Positions 51,600-60,165 of a stretch of 64,000 bases of DNA are shown one piece after another. The notes below the pieces were generated by a model. It worked only from the letters and a program-made list of their open reading frames with translations. It made no database searches and was not told where the DNA came from. Numbering within the stretch: position 1 is the first letter of the stretch; every line of letters begins with the position of its first letter. A program made the translations under genes and the position numbers. Origin of the DNA: an uncultured Clostridia bacterium (lineage in GTDB: Bacteria > Bacillota > Clostridia > Christensenellales > Aristaeellaceae); contig CALCQO010000012.1 in the NCBI GenBank assembly GCA_937894675.1, positions 62,001 through 126,000 of the forward strand, written 5' to 3'.

Positions 51600-52841
51600 T
51601 TAGTTCGAGGCGGATTTGGCTTCCAGGTTATCCACAAACTGCTGGGCGGTGATTTCGCCGGCGCACAGTTTCTGCAGTTCCTGCTTGATGATGGGGGTCA
51701 TGTCGGCGTTGTCCTCAATGCCGGCGGCCCAGGGGAAGCGCACGCTGAGGCTGTCCATGACGGGCTTCACGCCAGCCAGGGCGGCGGGCCATTCGGTGTT
51801 GGTGGTGTCAGCGGGGATGCCCACGGACTCCACGGACAGCATCTGGTCATGCTCGCCTTTGGTCAGCTTCACGATCAGGTCGAAAGCTTCCTGGGCAACT
51901 TCAGACTTGTTGTTGATGGCGAAGACCTGGGCGCCGTAGTTGGCACCCTCCACGCCCACGGTGCCGCCTTCAACGGCGGGGTAGGAGAAGCAGCCCCACA
52001 CGAAATCCGGGCCGGTCATGGCTTTGACTTCGTTGGGCAGCCAGGAACCGTTCAGGTACATGCCGGCCAGACCCAGCGCCATTTCACCGTTCTGGTTGGT
52101 GGGCCACACGGAGGAGCCGATGGTGGGAGAGAAGTAGCCCTTGGTGGCCATGTCTTCCAGCGCCTGGGCAGACTTGAGCACGGCGGGTTCCTCGGCCCAC
52201 AGGCCTTCCTTGACAACCTTGGTGACGCCGGCGGAGCCCAGGTAGCGGGCCATGTGATAGCCCAGGGTGCTCAGGATGTAGGCGTCGTCAGAGGTGACGG
52301 GGATGTAGCCGGCGGCCTTGACCTTTTCGCAGGCGTCCAGGAAGGCTTCCCAGGTCTGGGGCACTTCGGTGATGCCGGCTTCGTCAAAGATAGCCTGGTT
52401 GTAGAAATAGTTGAATACGTTGGGCTGATAGGGGATGGACTTGAGCACGCCGCCGCCTACTTCGCGGCAGGCGCCCATGAGGCCGGCGATGGCAGTGGCT
52501 TCGTAATCGGAGGCCTTGACCATCTCTTCCAGATCCAGGATGTAGCTGCCCCACAGGGTGTTGACGCGGTCGATATCCTCATCAAACAGGTCGATGACGG
52601 TGCCGGCGTCCAGCGCGGGCTGCAGGCCTTCACGGATGCCCGTGCGGCCCTTGAACTGCAGGTCTACCTTGTTGCCGGTTTCGGCGACATAGGCGTCCAC
52701 AGCCTTCTGGATGACGATGCCCTGGGGCTCGGTGCTTTCCCACATGGACCAGTACACGATGGTTTTGCCTTCGGCGGAGGCGATGGATGCCAGGGACAGC
52801 ATCATCACCAGGGCCAGCAGCATGGCGATAGTCTTCTTCAT
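51600..52841 (-). CDS. extracellular sugar-binding protein (second CUT1 system)
   Basis: A 413-residue binding protein. The signal peptide (IAMLLALVMMLSLASIASA) ends in an Ala-x-Ala site at about residue 22 with no lipobox cysteine. The mature protein starts KTIVYWSMWESTEPQG and includes ALGLAGMYLNGSWLPNE, typical of family 1 oligosaccharide/monosaccharide binding proteins. Start 52841 follows GGAGGG. First gene of the second importer; ligand unknown. Confidence 0.92.
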   Translation of the reverse strand: MKKTIAMLLALVMMLSLASIASAEGKTIVYWSMWESTEPQGIVIQKAVDAYVAETGNKVDLQFKGRTGIREGLQPALDAGTVIDLFDEDIDRVNTLWGSYILDLEEMVKASDYEATAIAGLMGACREVGGGVLKSIPYQPNVFNYFYNQAIFDEAGITEVPQTWEAFLDACEKVKAAGYIPVTSDDAYILSTLGYHMARYLGSAGVTKVVKEGLWAEEPAVLKSAQALEDMATKGYFSPTIGSSVWPTNQNGEMALGLAGMYLNGSWLPNEVKAMTGPDFVWGCFSYPAVEGGTVGVEGANYGAQVFAINNKSEVAQEAFDLIVKLTKGEHDQMLSVESVGIPADTTNTEWPAALAGVKPVMDSLSVRFPWAAGIEDNADMTPIIKQELQKLCAGEITAQQFVDNLEAKSASN

Positions 52842-52962
52842 AAAACCCTCCATATTTTTTCGGACAATAGTACTTTCTGATTGTTATGGTAGCACAACCA
52901 TTCCTTTGAAAACCATAAAAATACGATGGAAAACTGTAGAAAAAGCACGCAGATGGGCAGTA

Positions 52963-52990
52963 AAAAGCCCCGGCAGTTGCCGGGGCTTTT
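52963..52990. terminator. bidirectional terminator-like hairpin
   Basis: Perfect stem AAAAGCCCCGGCA/TGCCGGGGCTTTT. It lies 24 bp after the stop of the glycine-rich gene on the minus strand. Confidence 0.8.
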
Positions 52991-53014
52991 GAAACGATTG
53001 GTGGTGCGGTTTGC

Positions 53015-53311
53015 TTATTTCTTGCCGCCCAGCATGTTCTTCACGGTGGAGACGATGGCCATCAGAGCGCCGCCGCCCACGCCGCCGCCCAGGATGCTGG
53101 CGATGATGGAGCCGATGTCCAGGTTGCCGGTGGCGGCAGCGCCGCCGATGCCCAGCAGGCCCAGAATCTGACCGCCCAGGCCGCCGCCCAGAATGCCGGC
53201 CAGGATGTCGCCGATCTTGCCCAGGGACAGTTTGGGCATTACTTTGCCCGCGCCCGCGCCGCCGATGGCGCCGGATACCAGTTGAATGATGATGCTAACA
53301 ATATTTGTCAT
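53015..53311 (-). CDS. small glycine-rich hydrophobic protein
   Basis: A 98-residue protein, not recognised. It is Gly/Ile/Leu-rich with several GxxxG-like glycine-zipper runs (IGDILAGILGGGLGGQILGL and IIASILGGGVGGGALM) and a basic end (KNMLGGKK). The pattern suggests a membrane-inserting or self-assembling protein. Start 53311 has GAAGG upstream; an in-frame start at 53335 is less well supported. Monocistronic, with its own terminator. Confidence 0.7.
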   Translation of the reverse strand: MTNIVSIIIQLVSGAIGGAGAGKVMPKLSLGKIGDILAGILGGGLGGQILGLLGIGGAAATGNLDIGSIIASILGGGVGGGALMAIVSTVKNMLGGKK

Positions 53312-53432
53312 AGTGAAACCTTCTTTCGTAATCAATACCCATGCAGATTATACCCGCCGCACGGTTTTCAAACGCATCATAGGGAGGTGGGGAAAAATTG
53401 TCAAGTAAAATGTGGGTAAACCCTTGGCCGCC

Positions 53433-55421
53433 CTACGCCCAGCGCCTGCGCAGCCCATAGGCGCCCAGCAGCAGGAGGGACAGGCACAGCAGCGTGAGGG
53501 GCAGCGCCAGGCCGTCATCCCCCGTCGCTGGCAGCACCACGGCGTTGGTGAACACCATATCGCCGTCATAGGGCACGCCGTCCTTTTCCAGGGAAACCGA
53601 TGCCTTCAGCACCCCATTTTCGCCCCGGGTGCTGACCTTGACAGTGTACTTTGTCTCGTCATACCGGATGTCCGATTCGCTGCCCGCCAGCTCCCGCACG
53701 CTGTAGCGGTAGTTGGAAACCTCCTTGCTGAAGGTTCTGTCGGGGAATACAACGCTGCCGTCCCTGGCGTTCGCCGCCCGGGCAATCTCCTTGCCGGAAG
53801 CGTCCGAGAGCACAAAGGTAAACTGCCCCTCCCGCAGAGCGCCGTTGGTGAGCACCTTGCTGGCTTTCAGCGGCACCTGGATGGCAGCGTAGACAACTTC
53901 AGGCAGCTGCCACTGGGCATATACGGTTATATCCTGCAGCACATCGCTGAGGGAAGTGAACCAAGTACCGCTGCCGTCGCGCCTGGTATTCCAGCCCAGA
54001 AAGGGCAGCGCCTTGCCGTCGGTGCCCGTATAGGCCGGGTCGTCCGGCATCAGGGCGCCCACAAACAGGGTGGTTCCATCCTCTTCCATCGCCGGTACAT
54101 CCTGCGCCACGATTTGGGGGGCGCCGTCCCCCAGGGCGGCCGTGTTCTTGTCAAAGGTTACCTGGGGGAACACAAAGCCGATTTGCACCTCGTTGGAGGG
54201 GGTGTCGAGGATGGGCTCATCTTGGGGATAATTAAACAACTGCCACCGTACCATTCCATCCACATTGCCCTTCAGGGGCAGGGTTGTTCCATTTTCCGCC
54301 AATGTTCTTGCCAGAGCGGCGGGCAGCTGAAAGCCTCCGTTGGCAGGCAGGTTCAGCGACATGGGCAGGGTATATTGGTTAGCCAGCGAAGCCTGCACCT
54401 TGTTTTCAATATCAGTATTGCCATTCTGGTTCTTGGGTTCCGCCACCACGGTAAAGCTTTGGATTGTTTTGGATGTATCCAGCACAGTGACATTAAATAC
54501 ATCCTTCTCAGCGGAACGAGTGACATACGATACTTCAAGAGGAATATTGGTGCCGTCTGTGGCGACAGCAACAACCGCTTTCACTCGGAAGGGATAGCTG
54601 CGGAACTCCAGCCCCTGTATGGTAGATGCTGTCAGCGTGCCCTCAGGCGGATAAAAGGTCATGTTCACTTCCGACTGACTGATTTGTCCTACCCGATCCT
54701 GCTTCACAACATAAGCAACACCTTTATTCATGCCAAAGAGGGAGTCTACAGGCAAATTGAGGTTCTGCGGACGGTAATACGCGATGATGGTTTTGTTGTA
54801 GGCTGTGTAGCCAAAATCCGATGCGGAAAAGCTTAAGGAAGCATCCGTCAATTGATACGCATTCTGCGTGTAGCTTTTCACGCCGCGGCCGCCTAAAAAG
54901 CTGGATGCCTGGGCGGCATTGGCCACACTTTCATAGACTTTCAGCCATCGGTGCTTGTTGATGTTTTGATTGGCCTGTGGTATAGCGTCAAATGGTGCTG
55001 GTAACCCGGTAGGTATCCATCTTTCAAACAACCCATCATAATAGGCGTAGAGGGTAATTTCCCCTGTTGTCTGGCTGCCCAGGGCGTCTCCCAGGGTATT
55101 GCCCGGGGAATACAGGGGCGTGTCCCCGCTAAGATTCACCTGAGATTTGGGAACGGTTGTCCACCCCACAAAATCACGCATTTTGATAAGGCCTTCGTCC
55201 GTGTAGGGCACGGTCCCCTGCGCACCCAGTTCTGTCGTGTCAGGCGCGTTGCTGTACACTACGGGAACTTTCGTATATATCTCTTCATTCGCTGTGACAT
55301 TGCTGGTGACAATCATATAATTGACCGTCACATTGTAAGGCCCCAGCGCCAGGGCGGGCGCCCATGCCAGCAGCAGAAGCGCCGCGGCCAAACCGCAGAG
55401 AATTCGTTTTCTGTTCAGCAT
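53433..55421 (-). CDS. LPATG-anchored surface protein with InlB-like and FctA-like domains
   Basis: A 662-residue exported protein. A signal peptide (RILCGLAAALLLLAWAPALA) is followed by an InlB B-repeat/Flg_new-like domain (residues 30-115, FVGWTTVPKS and ITLYAYYDG). A long middle region precedes a second such domain (about 425-510, FLGWNTRRDGSGTWFTS, ITVYAQWQ). Last comes an FctA/Spy0128-like pilin domain (about 515-625) with likely isopeptide residues Lys in LKASKVL, Glu in YSVRELAG and Asn in VFTN. The C-terminal sorting signal is LPATGDDG, hydrophobic helix, RRRWA. The FctA-like domain resembles those of the adhesin at 25094-29674. No sortase gene is in the window. The middle of the gene is AT-richer than both ends. 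Confidence 0.88.
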   Translation of the reverse strand: MLNRKRILCGLAAALLLLAWAPALALGPYNVTVNYMIVTSNVTANEEIYTKVPVVYSNAPDTTELGAQGTVPYTDEGLIKMRDFVGWTTVPKSQVNLSGDTPLYSPGNTLGDALGSQTTGEITLYAYYDGLFERWIPTGLPAPFDAIPQANQNINKHRWLKVYESVANAAQASSFLGGRGVKSYTQNAYQLTDASLSFSASDFGYTAYNKTIIAYYRPQNLNLPVDSLFGMNKGVAYVVKQDRVGQISQSEVNMTFYPPEGTLTASTIQGLEFRSYPFRVKAVVAVATDGTNIPLEVSYVTRSAEKDVFNVTVLDTSKTIQSFTVVAEPKNQNGNTDIENKVQASLANQYTLPMSLNLPANGGFQLPAALARTLAENGTTLPLKGNVDGMVRWQLFNYPQDEPILDTPSNEVQIGFVFPQVTFDKNTAALGDGAPQIVAQDVPAMEEDGTTLFVGALMPDDPAYTGTDGKALPFLGWNTRRDGSGTWFTSLSDVLQDITVYAQWQLPEVVYAAIQVPLKASKVLTNGALREGQFTFVLSDASGKEIARAANARDGSVVFPDRTFSKEVSNYRYSVRELAGSESDIRYDETKYTVKVSTRGENGVLKASVSLEKDGVPYDGDMVFTNAVVLPATGDDGLALPLTLLCLSLLLLGAYGLRRRWA

Positions 55422-55814
55422 ACTCCAATCCTTTCAGCGCGTGATGACAGACAGGGAGTTTTATATGTAAAACAGTATACAGTACAAGGCTTTTCCCCTC
55501 AATACCCGCCCGCCCCCAAAGTCCGTATAAATCCAGAGTTTTCGTCACTTTATCGACAGGTTTTAGAAATCTGTCTACCTCTCGGGACACAAACGCCCCG
55601 CGAAAAGAGTATTCATCACACATCCGGCGGTTTACGGCTTTTCTTCTTTGGTTGATAAGGGGTTTTCCGACCCGGCGCCAGCCCCGCCTGTTCCGGCTCT
55701 CATCATTTTCCGCACACATCTCCCCTCAGCAAAGACCCGGCGCCTCCCAAGGGAAGCAGCCGGGTCTTGTTGCTTGTTTTGCGGCGGGCAAACCGCCCCG
55801 TCATCAAATAATGC
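55422..55814. other. intergenic region
   Basis: No gene is supported in these 393 bp. A weak promoter for the surface-protein gene may be TTGTAC/TATAAA with a 16-bp spacer at 55460-55487 on the minus strand. The only clear structure is the hairpin at 55732-55768. Confidence 0.5.
55732..55768 (-). terminator. terminator of the pyrophosphatase gene
   Basis: Arms AAGACCCGGC and GCCGGGTCTT with a partly paired interior, 46 bp after the hppA stop on the minus strand. Confidence 0.65.
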
Positions 55815-57878
55815 TTAGAACAGATGGAAGTGCACGAACACCTGGGCCAGCAGGCTGGCCACCAGGGACACCACGGTAATCTGGGTGTTGATGGAGGGGC
55901 CGGCGGTGTCTTTGAAGGGGTCCCCTACGGTGTCGCCGATAACGGCGGCCTTGTGGGCGTCGGAGCCCTTGCCGCCCTCATTGCCCGCTTCAATGTACTT
56001 CTTGCTGTTGTCCCAGATACCGCCGGCGTTGGACATGAACAGGGCCAACAGCAGGCCGGAAGCGATGTTGCCCAGCAGGAAGCCGCCCACGGCTTCCACG
56101 CCGCCGATGAAGCCCACCAACAGGGTGGCCACAATGGCGACCATGCCCGCGGGAATCAGCTCCTTCAAGGCGCCGGTGGTGGCAATGTCGATGCACTTGT
56201 TGTACTCGGGTTCCACGCCGGGCTCACCCTCGGCCAGGCCTTTGATTTCCTTGAACTGGCGGTGAATTTCGGCGATCATGCGCTGGGCGTTCTTGTCCAC
56301 GCCCAGAATCAGCATGGCGCTGAACACGGCGGGGATGGCAGCGCCCACCAGGATGCCGAAGAACACGGTGGGGTTCATGATGTCAAAGCCTGTTATCAGC
56401 TGAACGGTAGCGTCGCCCATGGCCGTGATGGCGGCGTTGACTTCCTCCATGAAGGCGCCAAGCAGGGAAATAACGGTGAGGCCGGCGGCGCCGATGGCAA
56501 AGCCCTTGGTAACGGCTTTGACGGTGTTGCCGGCAGAGTCCAGCTCGTCCGCCACGCGGATGGTTTCCTCGCCCAGGCCGCCCATTTCAGCAAGGCCGCG
56601 GGCATTGTCCACGATGGGGCCGTAGGCGTCGTTGGAGATGATGGTGCCCACGATGGACAGCATGCCAACCGCCGACATGGCAATGCCGAACATGCCGCCC
56701 AGGCGGTGGGCAATCAGCGCGGAGAGGGCGATACCCACCATGGCGGGCAGCGCGCTTAAGAAGCCGTAGGATACGCCCGAGAGGATGGTGAAGGCAGGCC
56801 CCGTGGCGGAAGCTTTGGCCACCTTGCGCACGATGGGCATGTTGTCGTCGGTAAAGTAGTTGGTGGCAAGGCCGATGATAACGCCTACCAGCAGGCCCAC
56901 CGCGGAGGCGGCCCAGTACTTCCACTCAAACCCGAAGAGCAGGGTGGCCAGCGCCGTCAGCGCCATGAAGATGCCGGTGGCGGTGTAGGTGGACAGGTTG
57001 AGGGCCTTGGTGGGGGTGCCGCTGGGGCCGATTTTGCACAGGTAGATGCCCGCGATGGAGCTAAGCAAGCCCAGAGCCGCGTAGCAGAACACCATGGCGG
57101 GATTCTTGCCGCCAATGGCCGTCGCCATAACCAGGGCTGCCGCCATGGTGGCCACATTGCTGTCGAACAGGTCGGCGCCCATGCCGGCCACGTCGCCCAC
57201 GTTGTCGCCCACGTTGTCGGCGATAACGGCGGGGTTGCGGGGGTCATCCTCGGGAATGCCCAGTTCCACTTTGCCCGCCAGGTCGGCGGATACGTCCGCC
57301 GTCTTGGTGAAGATGCCGCCGCCGGCCTTGGCAAACAGGGCCAGGGAGCTGGCGCCAAAGGAGAAGGCCAGCAGCTTGGAGGCGTCGCCCACCAGCAGCA
57401 TGACGCCCATCACGCCCAGCAGGCAGATGGCAACCACCACCAGGCCCATGACGGCGCCGCCGCGGAAGCCGATGAGGAACGCGGGCTTGATATCCTCCTG
57501 GGCAGCCTCGGCGCAGCGCGCGTTGGCGAGGGAGGCAACGTAAATGCCGATTTTTCCGGCGATGGCGCTGAACACGGTGCCCACGATGTAGCACACAGCC
57601 ATCAGGATATTATCCTTGGTGTTGGCCGCTTCCATCCAGACCGGATGGGGCAGGAACAGGAAAATCAGCACCGCCATGATGCCCGCGAATACCGCCAGCA
57701 GCAGGTATTCCTTGCGCATGAAGGCGTTGGCGCCGCTGCGGATGAGGCCGGCGACGCGCTCAATCTCCTTGTTGTCGTTCTTCTGCTGCTTGACCCAGTT
57801 GATCAGGTACACGGCAAAGGCAAATGCCAGCACGATAACCAGGGCGCAGAGCACGTAGACAATCGTCAGGTGTTCCAT
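55815..57878 (-). CDS. hppA: membrane-bound proton-translocating pyrophosphatase
   Basis: Hydrolyses pyrophosphate and pumps protons (or Na+) across the membrane. The 687-residue, roughly 16-helix protein is of normal length. The substrate site shows DVSADLAGKVELGIPEDDPRNPAVIADNVGDN in segments, and the C-terminal GDTVGDPFKDTAGPS. The segment GNTVKAVTKGFAIG carries Lys and Thr at the positions that separate K+-independent (Lys/Thr) from K+-dependent (Ala/Gly) enzymes, which suggests a K+-independent proton pump. Start 57878 follows AAGGAGG; a consensus promoter precedes it. Monocistronic. Confidence 0.96.
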   Translation of the reverse strand: MEHLTIVYVLCALVIVLAFAFAVYLINWVKQQKNDNKEIERVAGLIRSGANAFMRKEYLLLAVFAGIMAVLIFLFLPHPVWMEAANTKDNILMAVCYIVGTVFSAIAGKIGIYVASLANARCAEAAQEDIKPAFLIGFRGGAVMGLVVVAICLLGVMGVMLLVGDASKLLAFSFGASSLALFAKAGGGIFTKTADVSADLAGKVELGIPEDDPRNPAVIADNVGDNVGDVAGMGADLFDSNVATMAAALVMATAIGGKNPAMVFCYAALGLLSSIAGIYLCKIGPSGTPTKALNLSTYTATGIFMALTALATLLFGFEWKYWAASAVGLLVGVIIGLATNYFTDDNMPIVRKVAKASATGPAFTILSGVSYGFLSALPAMVGIALSALIAHRLGGMFGIAMSAVGMLSIVGTIISNDAYGPIVDNARGLAEMGGLGEETIRVADELDSAGNTVKAVTKGFAIGAAGLTVISLLGAFMEEVNAAITAMGDATVQLITGFDIMNPTVFFGILVGAAIPAVFSAMLILGVDKNAQRMIAEIHRQFKEIKGLAEGEPGVEPEYNKCIDIATTGALKELIPAGMVAIVATLLVGFIGGVEAVGGFLLGNIASGLLLALFMSNAGGIWDNSKKYIEAGNEGGKGSDAHKAAVIGDTVGDPFKDTAGPSINTQITVVSLVASLLAQVFVHFHLF

Positions 57879-57912
57879 GGGTTGCCTCCTTATAAATCAT
57901 AGTACCTTGCAT

Positions 57913-57941
57913 AGTATACGCTGAAAAGCCCGGGGTGACAA
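57913..57941 (-). promoter_or_regulatory. promoter of hppA
   Basis: On the minus strand TTGTCA, a 17-bp spacer and TATACT, 35 bp before the ATG. Confidence 0.7.
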
Positions 57942-58119
57942 CTGCTATTTGAGGGAAAACAGCACAGAAACGCACTGTAAGACGGGTAGTCTGCCTTGTT
58001 CCCGGCGCGGCTGGCCTGAATTATCCAGAATCCTTCACCGAAAAAACACATTTTTGCCACACATCTTGGGGATACTCAGGGTGCGGCAGGCGCTGCCGAC
58101 GAAACCGGAGGTTTTTGTG

Positions 58120-59082
58120 ATGAAGAAAGTTTTGACCCTTTTATTGGCTTTGGCCCTGGCGCTGGGGGCGGGCACGGCTGCCCTGGCGCAGGAAAGGGCG
58201 TACAGCGCGGAGGAAATGCTGGCGCTGACTTTGGAGGACGAGTACCGGGCCAAGGCGATGTATGAGGCGGTGGTAGCCCGCTACGGCCAGGTGACCCCTT
58301 TTGTCAACCTGATCAGCGCCGAGCAGAACCACATCGACATGCTGACGAACCTGATGACGAGCAAAGGCATGCTGGTCGCCCCCGTGATTCAGCCGGCGCA
58401 AGCGCCTGACACCCTGGAACAGGCGCTGCAGGCGGGCGCGGAGGCGGAAGTTGCCAACATCGCCCTGTACGAAAAGATGCTGGCCCAGGACAATGTGCCC
58501 CAGGATGTGCAGGCCTTATTCACCCGGCTGATGGGCGCCTCCCGGCAGCACCTGCGGGCTTTCACCGGCATGAACGGCCGGGGCGGCCGTGTCTGGGCTC
58601 AGGAGTCTGCCCAGCTGCCCTCCCAGGAAGAACCAGCAACAGCGGCGGAGGAAACCGGGGAGGAAATCGCCCGGGAGGATGTGCTGGACGAGTCCGCTTG
58701 GGAGGGTAAGGAGGACGCCGATGTTTCCGCCTTTGTCCCCGGCCAGGGCAGAGGGCGCGGGCAAGGCCAGCCCGGCATGGGCGCGCGCGGCAGCCAGCAG
58801 CCCTTCGGCCAAGGCCAGGGCATGCGCCGGAACTCCCCCTTTGGCGGACAGGGCAACGGACAGGGCTTTGGCAACCGGGGCTTTGGCAACGGCAGCCAGC
58901 AGCCCTTTGGCAGGGGCCAGGGCATGGGCGGCGGCGGCCCCTTGAATGGCCAGAGCAATGGGCAAGGCTTGGGCGGCCGGAACATGCCCCATGGACGGGG
59001 CTTTGGCCAGGGCAATACCCGGCGCGGGAATATGCCGCAGTGCCCCTGCGACCAGTGTCCTCTGAATACCCCTGCCCAGTAA
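58120..59082 (+). CDS. exported DUF2202 ferritin-like protein with Gly/Gln-rich tail
   Basis: A 320-residue exported protein. A signal peptide (VLTLLLALALALGAGTAALA) precedes a ferritin-like DUF2202 domain (about residues 28-155) with the helical pattern LEDEYRAKAMYEAVVARYG, FVNLISAEQNHIDML and GASRQHLRAFTGM; conserved Glu and His could bind metal. An acidic linker leads to a 110-residue low-complexity tail of repeated GQG, GRG, QPFG and GFGN motifs, ending CPCDQCPLN. The tail is unusual for the family and may bind wall polymers or metal through its cysteines. ATG 58120 follows GGAGG; an in-frame start at 57949 is not supported. Confidence 0.83.
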   Translation: MKKVLTLLLALALALGAGTAALAQERAYSAEEMLALTLEDEYRAKAMYEAVVARYGQVTPFVNLISAEQNHIDMLTNLMTSKGMLVAPVIQPAQAPDTLEQALQAGAEAEVANIALYEKMLAQDNVPQDVQALFTRLMGASRQHLRAFTGMNGRGGRVWAQESAQLPSQEEPATAAEETGEEIAREDVLDESAWEGKEDADVSAFVPGQGRGRGQGQPGMGARGSQQPFGQGQGMRRNSPFGGQGNGQGFGNRGFGNGSQQPFGRGQGMGGGGPLNGQSNGQGLGGRNMPHGRGFGQGNTRRGNMPQCPCDQCPLNTPAQ

Positions 59083-59225
59083 ACCCGCAACGGCACAGAT
59101 AACCATTCTCCCTTCCTTGGCGGCTGCATGCAAACGCGGCCGCCCTTCTCTGCCCACGGCCGGGGATAGCCCATTTTCCCTTTCAATGGTATGATGGGCG
59201 TAGCTGAAACAGGAAGGAGAAAGCC

Positions 59226-60086
59226 ATGCAGAAGTTCAGGAAAAAGGGAGGGGACTACCTGGTGATGGCGCTGGCCGCCGTCATATCCTCCGTGGGCGTG
59301 TATTTTTTCAAGTTTCCCAACCACTTCACCACCGGCGGGGTATCGGGCCTGGCTATCGTGACCCGGGCGTTCCTGCCGGGGATGTCCCAGACGCTGCTGA
59401 CCAACATATTCAACATCGGCCTGATGCTGCTGGGCATGCTGACCATGGGCAAGGCTTTCGCCCTGCGCGCCGGGGTATACAGCCTGATGTTTTCAGGCAT
59501 GATTGCCCTGCTGGAACTGCTCTTTCCCCTCAGCGCGCCGCTGACCAACCAGCCCTTTATGGAATTGATCCTGGCTGTCCTGCTGCCCTCCATCAGCACG
59601 GCGCTGCTGTTTAACATCGGCTCCTCCGGCGGGGGCACCGATGTCATCGCCATGATGCTGAAAAAATACGCCGGGGTGTACAACACCGGCACCGCTTTGC
59701 TGCTGGCGGACCTGGCCATCGGCCTTGCCTCCTTCTTTGTGTTTGACGTGCAGACGGGCATCTTCTCGGTGTTTGGCCTGGCCATGCGCTCGGTGCTGAC
59801 GGACATCGCCTTAACGAGCCTCAACCAGCGCAAATACTTCCACATCATCACCGCCGACCCCGGCCCCATCCAAACCTTTATCACCGATACCCTGGGGCGC
59901 TCCGCCACCCTGTTTGAGGGGGTGGGCGCCTACACCGGGGATGACCGCACCCTGATTCTTACCGTGGTCAGCCCCCGGCAGGCGGTAGAGCTGCGCAACC
60001 ATGTCAAATCCCTGTCGCCAAAAAACTTCCTGCTGATTACCAACACCTCCGAAATCATCGGCCGGGGCTTCAGAAGCCCGGTGTAA
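59226..60086 (+). CDS. YitT-family membrane protein (DUF161/DUF2179)
   Basis: A 286-residue protein with five or six transmembrane segments in the first 200 residues (MALAAVISSVGVYFF, GGVSGLAIVTRAFLP, GSSGGGTDVIAMMLKK) and a C-terminal cytoplasmic DUF2179 domain (about 205-280, RKYFHIITADPGPIQTFI and GAYTGDDRTLILTVV). Function in bacteria is not established. ATG 59226 follows GGAAGGAG. Closed by a strong terminator. Confidence 0.92.
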   Translation: MQKFRKKGGDYLVMALAAVISSVGVYFFKFPNHFTTGGVSGLAIVTRAFLPGMSQTLLTNIFNIGLMLLGMLTMGKAFALRAGVYSLMFSGMIALLELLFPLSAPLTNQPFMELILAVLLPSISTALLFNIGSSGGGTDVIAMMLKKYAGVYNTGTALLLADLAIGLASFFVFDVQTGIFSVFGLAMRSVLTDIALTSLNQRKYFHIITADPGPIQTFITDTLGRSATLFEGVGAYTGDDRTLILTVVSPRQAVELRNHVKSLSPKNFLLITNTSEIIGRGFRSPV

Positions 60087-60115
60087 AGAAAAGTTCCCAT
60101 ATATCTATACATAAA

Positions 60116-60142
60116 AAAAGGAAGCCGCCGTGGCTTCCTTTT
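60116..60142. terminator. bidirectional terminator
   Basis: Arms AAAAGGAAGCC and GGCTTCCTTTT between convergent genes; poly-A on the left and poly-T on the right serve both strands. Confidence 0.85.
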
Positions 60143-60165
60143 AATAAGCAATGTCATCGGTCATG

